Assembly: GCA_963169055.1 (NCBI GenBank)
Contig: CAUJFU010000490.1
Coordinates: 1 to 10,337, forward strand
Source of the DNA: Myxococcota bacterium
GTDB lineage: Bacteria; Myxococcota_C; UBA6777
Direction: 5' to 3'
DNA: 10,337 bases
In this document: piece by piece, positions 7,211 to 10,337 of the stretch
Layout: every line of letters begins with the position of its first letter
Position numbering within the stretch: position 1 is the first letter of the stretch
Notes under the pieces: generated by a model
What the model saw: the letters and a program-made list of their open reading frames with translations, nothing else
Told to the model about the DNA's origin: nothing
Databases searched by the model: none
Made by a program: the position numbers and the translations under genes

Positions 7211-7238
7211 TGCAAGGAGACGCTCTATCGCTATATTG
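7211..7238 (+). promoter_or_regulatory. Candidate sigma70-type promoter for the subtilase gene
   Basis: TTGCAA (7211-7216) and TATATT (7233-7238) are separated by 16 nt, matching four and five of six consensus bases. Transcription would begin near 7245, giving a leader of about 88 nt before ATG 7333. This is also evidence against the longer reading from TTG 7177. Confidence 0.45.
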
Positions 7239-7322
7239 CACATTCCAAAAACAAAGTTCATTTTCTTTTGCGGTGAAACACAAGGTAAAGAATCTTCTCT
7301 TTGGGTTCCTCTACCGCAAGAC

Positions 7323-7328
7323 GGAGGG
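7323..7328 (+). promoter_or_regulatory. Ribosome-binding site fixing the subtilase start
   Basis: GGAGGG ends 4 nt before ATG 7333. It is the only strong Shine-Dalgarno match near a candidate start of this frame, and it decides against the upstream TTG at 7177. Confidence 0.7.
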
Positions 7329-7332
7329 TCGG

Positions 7333-8310
7333 ATGTTTGGTTGGTTACGACGGCTTTTTGGTGGTGCAAAGTCACAAGAACAAGAGCTTCGCGGGATGTT
7401 GCCCCCCTTTCAAGTGGAAGCGATCTCTCGCGAAGAGGTCAAGGAGATCATTGACTGGGGTCTCCAATCGCTCGGCATCCCCGATATATGGAAGATCACA
7501 CAAGGCGAAGGCATCAAGGTGGCGATCTTGGATACTGGCGTCGCAACGACGCACCCCGATCTCAAAGATCGCGTGATCGCTACCAAAGATTTCACCAACG
7601 ACGGTATCGAAGATGCCAACGGGCATGGGACGCATTGCGGTGGGATTGTGGCTGCAAGTCAAAATGATCTCGGGGTGGTGGGCGTTGCGCCCAAAGCCCA
7701 ATTGATTATCGGCAAAGTTCTCAACGACGGTGGGTACGGGACGCTCGAATGGATCGCGGCTGGTATGGAATGGGCCGTCGAAGCGGGGGCAGATATTATC
7801 TCGATGAGCCTCGGTGCATCGACAGGTTCGGACCGCCTCAAACAAGCCACCCAAAAAGTGATCGACCAAGGAAAGATTTTGATCGTCGCCGCTGGAAATT
7901 CTGGCGAAGGCGCCGACACGATCAAGTTCCCCGGCGGTTATCCCGATGTGATCTGTGTAGGCTCGATCAACCGCGAGATGCGGCGCTCTTCTTTTTCTTC
8001 GACAGGGCGCAACCTCAGCATTATGGCTCCCGGTGAAAGCATCTTGTCGTGTTATCCGCCCGATCAATACGCTCGATTGTCTGGAACTTCGATGGCAACA
8101 CCTTTTGTTGCGGGTGTCTCCGCTTTGATCTTGTCCAAACACCGCACGCATGGCGGAAAAACACCTTGCGAAAACCAAAAGCAGATGTACGAACACTTGA
8201 CCAAAGTGGCGGTTGACGCGGAAGATCCGGGCTGGGATAAGAATACAGGCTGGGGGATCGTGAACCCTAAAAAAAGTATCGAAGAAAAGCATACCCATCC
8301 CAAAGTCTGA
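7333..8310 (+). CDS. Intracellular-subtilisin-like serine protease (S8)
   Basis: A 325-residue subtilase. The catalytic triad is Asp67 (I-L-D-T-G), His98 (N-G-H-G-T-H) and Ser253 (G-T-S-M-A-T-P), with oxyanion Asn189 (A-A-G-N-S-G). No signal peptide is present; the N-terminus is short and basic-amphipathic (F-G-W-L-R-R-L-F). Sequence around the triad resembles Bacillus intracellular subtilisins: T-H-P-D-L-K, K-D-F-T-N-D, G-V-A-P-K-A, D-I-I-S-M-S-L-G. A Leu-Pro-Pro-Phe at 23-26 sits where ISPs carry the inhibitory LIPY/F motif. Known ISPs are kept inactive by that extension and cut cytoplasmic proteins; the same role here is inference. Cys102 follows the catalytic His motif, as in proteinase K-type enzymes. 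The likely role is cytoplasmic protein turnover. The start is fixed by GGAGGG. The gene converges on the acyltransferase gene with a 26-nt gap. Confidence 0.93.
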   Translation: MFGWLRRLFGGAKSQEQELRGMLPPFQVEAISREEVKEIIDWGLQSLGIPDIWKITQGEGIKVAILDTGVATTHPDLKDRVIATKDFTNDGIEDANGHGTHCGGIVAASQNDLGVVGVAPKAQLIIGKVLNDGGYGTLEWIAAGMEWAVEAGADIISMSLGASTGSDRLKQATQKVIDQGKILIVAAGNSGEGADTIKFPGGYPDVICVGSINREMRRSSFSSTGRNLSIMAPGESILSCYPPDQYARLSGTSMATPFVAGVSALILSKHRTHGGKTPCENQKQMYEHLTKVAVDAEDPGWDKNTGWGIVNPKKSIEEKHTHPKV

Positions 8311-8336
8311 TCCGTTGTTTGTCTTGATGGGGTAGA

Positions 8337-9335
8337 TTAGAGGAAGGATTCTCCCGCGTGGAGGGGGCGATCGAGCAGCTTGGTGGATGGGAAAAGCTGT
8401 TGGGCAAACTGTGTTGCTTTTTCGAGCAGGCGCGTGGCGGTATCGCGCCATGGACTGGGTTCTTCTTCTTCTTGAAGCTGATCAAGCAATGCCTGCATCT
8501 GTTCGCGTGTATGCTGATCGATTTTTTCGATCAACGCATCATCGGGAGTTTCGCGCCACGTCTTGCGTGGCATCTCGATCAAGTTGCCGATCTTGTAGCG
8601 AAGTTTGGTCGGTGGAGGCAGTTGAGGCAACGGGCCGATCGAAAGCCCCCACGGAAAACACAGGTAGATTGGGAAGATCTGCGCACGGATCAATTTGGGC
8701 AATCCCATTTTTTCTGCGATGCGTTTGCCCGATGAAAGCACGATCAACGTTTCGTGCGCTCCTGCATGGGCGATCGGTCGGATCGGTGCGCCAGATTCTA
8801 GCGCAAGCCGCGTGTAGCCCTTGCGCCCGGCAAAGTTCACTTTGTAGCGATCCTTGTAAGGCCGAAAGGTATCGACATCTCCCCCCGGATACAACAACAG
8901 ATCACGCTGTTCGTCGCGTAAGATCCGAAGCCCCAGTTCAAAATCCGCTCGCAACCCCCCAAGGCGCGCCAAGCGTTGCGCAAGCGCAGGCAGCGAAAAC
9001 ACCGCATCGTGCGCAAGCATATGGAGCGGCCTCGATAGCGACAGATGCCCGTACCACGCAGTCACCCACCCCCACGCATCCAACGTCAATAACCCCCCCG
9101 AATGGTTCGATATCGTCAACGCAGGACTCGGCTCTTGTTCGAGCTTTTCCCACCCATCGACTTGCAGATCAAAATAACGCCCCGGCCCGAATAGTTTGGA
9201 GGTCTTTTCTAACGTGCTTTGCACAAAACGCCCGTCAAAATGCGCGGGATCGTGCCCCCATGTCCCTTCCGTCCCTGCCAACTTCTGGCAAAAGGACACA
9301 AAAGACGATGTTTGATTTGCTTTGCGCTGCGCCAT
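8337..9335 (-). CDS. Lysophospholipid/diacylglycerol acyltransferase-like protein (LPLAT, MGAT-like)
   Basis: A 332-residue protein of the acyltransferase superfamily, closest by motif to the DGAT2/MGAT-like branch. Block I is T-I-S-N-H-S-G-G with candidate catalytic His78; the aspartate is at 86, so spacing differs from the classic H-x4-D. Block III is L-L-L-Y-P-G-G (146-152). After it come F-R-P-Y (157-160) and F-A-G-R-K-G-Y-T-R-L-A-L-E-S-G-A-P-I (168-185), which is a strong family match. These enzymes move an acyl chain from acyl-CoA or acyl-ACP to a glycerolipid or other alcohol at the membrane; the acceptor is unknown. The C-terminal ~70 residues are Gln/Glu-rich and probably helical. 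ATG at 9335 has GGAGG 8 nt upstream; an upstream GTG at 9350 is less likely. No close operon partner is visible. Confidence 0.9.
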   Translation of the reverse strand: MAQRKANQTSSFVSFCQKLAGTEGTWGHDPAHFDGRFVQSTLEKTSKLFGPGRYFDLQVDGWEKLEQEPSPALTISNHSGGLLTLDAWGWVTAWYGHLSLSRPLHMLAHDAVFSLPALAQRLARLGGLRADFELGLRILRDEQRDLLLYPGGDVDTFRPYKDRYKVNFAGRKGYTRLALESGAPIRPIAHAGAHETLIVLSSGKRIAEKMGLPKLIRAQIFPIYLCFPWGLSIGPLPQLPPPTKLRYKIGNLIEMPRKTWRETPDDALIEKIDQHTREQMQALLDQLQEEEEPSPWRDTATRLLEKATQFAQQLFPSTKLLDRPLHAGESFL

Positions 9336-9343
9336 CTTTCTGG

Positions 9344-9348
9344 CCTCC
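9344..9348 (-). promoter_or_regulatory. Ribosome-binding site fixing the acyltransferase start
   Basis: Minus-strand GGAGG lies 8 nt before ATG 9335. It overlaps the alternative GTG start at 9350, which it argues against. Confidence 0.7.
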
Positions 9349-9369
9349 ACTGTTCAGGCAACGCTTGCT

Positions 9370-9416
9370 GTTGCCGTCTTTTCCACACCGACAACACCCA
9401 CGGTTGCCGTCTTTTC
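9370..9416. repeat. 14-nt direct repeat in the acyltransferase leader
   Basis: The plus-strand sequence GTTGCCGTCTTTTC occurs exactly at 9370-9383 and 9403-9416, 33 nt apart. A multiple-of-three offset keeps the copies in frame. On the minus strand they fall inside a 34-codon open frame (9354-9458) that ends 18 nt before the acyltransferase ATG and encodes two E-K-T-A-T units. The repeats may be regulatory half-sites or part of a leader peptide. Confidence 0.6.
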
Positions 9417-9506
9417 GATCACACCGCCTGATCCGCCTGTGCAAACAACCTCGAACATCGCTCGTTTTCGCGGCTGCGTTGTGATCGTCCTTTCATCAAT
9501 GTGGCT

Positions 9507-9537
9507 CTTATAGCACAGTGTCGCAAAAAAGAAACTG
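9507..9537 (-). promoter_or_regulatory. Possible promoter upstream of the acyltransferase gene
   Basis: A minus-strand -10-like TATAAG (9507-9512) has only a poor -35 match in a T-rich stretch 16-17 nt further upstream. It would give a leader of about 165 nt containing the 14-nt repeats and the small open frame. The call is weak. The rest of the 273-nt gap from 9336 to 9608 shows no clear terminator or RNA gene. Confidence 0.25.
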
Positions 9538-9608
9538 TCATTTTTCTGTCACCACTGTTTTTCCCGTCCTACCCGCCCCACAAGCCCCCTCCCCGATGTT
9601 GTTTTTTT

Positions 9609-10337
9609 TCACGGGCAACCTTCGTCGACTTTGCCGTCGCAATTGTTGTCGAGTCCGTCGCAGATCTCAGGGCCTTTGCTGAAGGACAGACATTCGAGTA
9701 TGCCCTTGGCGCTGTTGCAACTAAGCTTTCCGCTCGCGCACACCCCGGGGAGTCCAGTAACGCAGTTTTGCCCCTGTTGTGGGATATCTTCGTCGACTTT
9801 GCCGTCACAATCGTTGTCTTGGCCGTCGCACTTTTCGGGTTGTGGCTGTCGTTCGTTGGCACAAGCGCCCCATTGACCGTCCTCACAGGTCTGTACGCCG
9901 TCTCGGCAAGCCCCGATGCGTTGGGTTTGGATCGGCCCTGTATAACAAGGCTTTTGCGCTCCGTTTGTGCAGACAGGAGGAGGCGGTTCGGGCATCGGTT
10001 CGCTCGGAGAGTCGGGCTGGATGGTTTCAATGCTTTTTTCGGTGGCGGGTTCAGGCGTCACTTCCTCGGTGGATTCGGGGCTTGGTTCGGTCGTTGGCTC
10101 CGCTCCGTCTTGCGTGTGTTCCGTTTTTGCTTCGGAGACCGTTTCGGTGGCTTCGTCTGTTCCTTCCGAGGGGAGGGTGTCTTTTTGGATCTCTGCGCTT
10201 GGCTCGGTCGGATCGCTTGCGTCTGAGATCGCACAACGGCTTGCGATGCACTTCGCAGGAGCGGTGCATTGGGCGTCTTGCTCGCACACCAGCGGATCAT
10301 TGCACGCACAACGACTCGACCCCACGCCCACAAAGAG
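9609..10337 (-). CDS. MopE-motif metal-binding surface protein, 5' end outside window
   Basis: The visible 242 residues are the C-terminal part; the frame stays open to the window edge, and no signal peptide is seen. Residues 10-35 are a cysteine-rich segment with a C-E-Q-D-A-Q-C short repeat. Residues 38-121 are a Glu/Thr/Ser/Pro linker much like that of the fibrinogen-like lipoprotein. Residues 123-159 match the Myxococcota repeat C-x-x-G-x3-x-C-Y-x-G-P, then G-x-C-x-x-G-x-x-T-C and W-G-x-C. Two MopE-type sites follow, C-D-G-x-D-N-D/N-C-D-G-K-V-D-E at 170-183 and 226-239. In Methylococcus MopE the motif is linked to copper binding; in these families it is often read as a calcium or metal site. 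Frame GTG codons at 10331 and 10325 are unlikely true starts. It is probably secreted, with an unknown role. Confidence 0.85.
   Translation of the reverse strand, partial: LFVGVGSSRCACNDPLVCEQDAQCTAPAKCIASRCAISDASDPTEPSAEIQKDTLPSEGTDEATETVSEAKTEHTQDGAEPTTEPSPESTEEVTPEPATEKSIETIQPDSPSEPMPEPPPPVCTNGAQKPCYTGPIQTQRIGACRDGVQTCEDGQWGACANERQPQPEKCDGQDNDCDGKVDEDIPQQGQNCVTGLPGVCASGKLSCNSAKGILECLSFSKGPEICDGLDNNCDGKVDEGCP

Larger units (their letters stand above)
7033..7332. other. Divergent intergenic region between rlmE and the subtilase gene
   Basis: This 300-nt stretch separates the two divergent genes. Open frames extend into it from both sides, but neither has protein-like composition there or a good ribosome-binding site for a longer start. 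It holds a candidate promoter on each strand and no clear hairpin, operator palindrome or RNA gene. It contains no GATC site, unlike most of the window. Confidence 0.6.

Noticed and set aside
7177-7332. N-terminal extension of the subtilase from TTG 7177
   Set aside because: The 52 extra residues contain promoter-like sequence and no conserved features, and ATG 7333 has a strong ribosome-binding site.
7372-8451. A 359-codon minus-strand open frame across the subtilase gene
   Set aside because: The opposite strand encodes an intact subtilase with all catalytic motifs, and this frame also runs into the acyltransferase gene out of frame.
8387-9484. A 365-codon plus-strand open frame across the acyltransferase gene
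   Set aside because: Its translation has no family resemblance, while the minus strand carries a complete acyltransferase with a good ribosome-binding site.
9515-9560. Terminator-like inverted repeat (ACAGTG with CACTGT) after the MopE-motif gene
   Set aside because: The arms are only 6 bp with a loop of about 30 nt, too weak to call.

Overview
The window suggests a deltaproteobacterial-type predator or scavenger lineage (Myxococcota or Bradymonadales-like). This is inferred from gene content, not from a marker phylogeny. Four of the eight genes look like secreted or lipid-anchored surface proteins. They use modules typical of those groups: cysteine-rich repeats, Asp/Cys short repeats, Ser/Glu/Pro linkers, fibrinogen-like GGGWT domains and MopE-type CDGxDNDCDG metal-binding motifs. 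Base composition is moderately GC-rich. GATC is unusually frequent, at roughly 118 sites by hand count.

Layout, left to right. At 21-1550 (+) is a cysteine-rich lipoprotein with seven ~31-38-residue repeats. Converging on it, with a 22-nt gap, is a lipoprotein with two tandem fibrinogen-like domains at 1573-3753 (-). The 255-nt gap after that holds six copies of a 15-nt tandem repeat (3807-3896). It also holds most of an ~83-bp palindromic element (3941-4023), which supplies the last codons and stop of the next gene. That gene is a CBM9-like lipoprotein at 4009-5538 (-). It is coupled through an ATGA overlap to a membrane-anchored YkgJ-type cysteine-cluster protein (5535-6113, -). Next come rlmE, the 23S rRNA 2'-O-methyltransferase gene (6319-7032, -), and a divergent intracellular-subtilisin-like protease (7333-8310, +). 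A DGAT2/MGAT-like acyltransferase (8337-9335, -) converges on the protease. The window ends with a 5'-truncated MopE-motif protein (9609-10337, -).

Functionally this is a mixed locus. The two housekeeping-type cytoplasmic enzymes (RlmE, subtilase) share a 300-nt divergent intergenic region with a candidate promoter on each strand. The acyltransferase points to lipid or membrane metabolism. The surface proteins share a modular design and probably face the cell exterior or periplasm, but their ligands cannot be read from sequence. I see no mobile element, CRISPR array, RNA gene or recognised defence system. The most unusual non-coding features are the palindromic element overlapping a coding 3' end and the 15-nt tandem array upstream of the fibrinogen-like lipoprotein gene.
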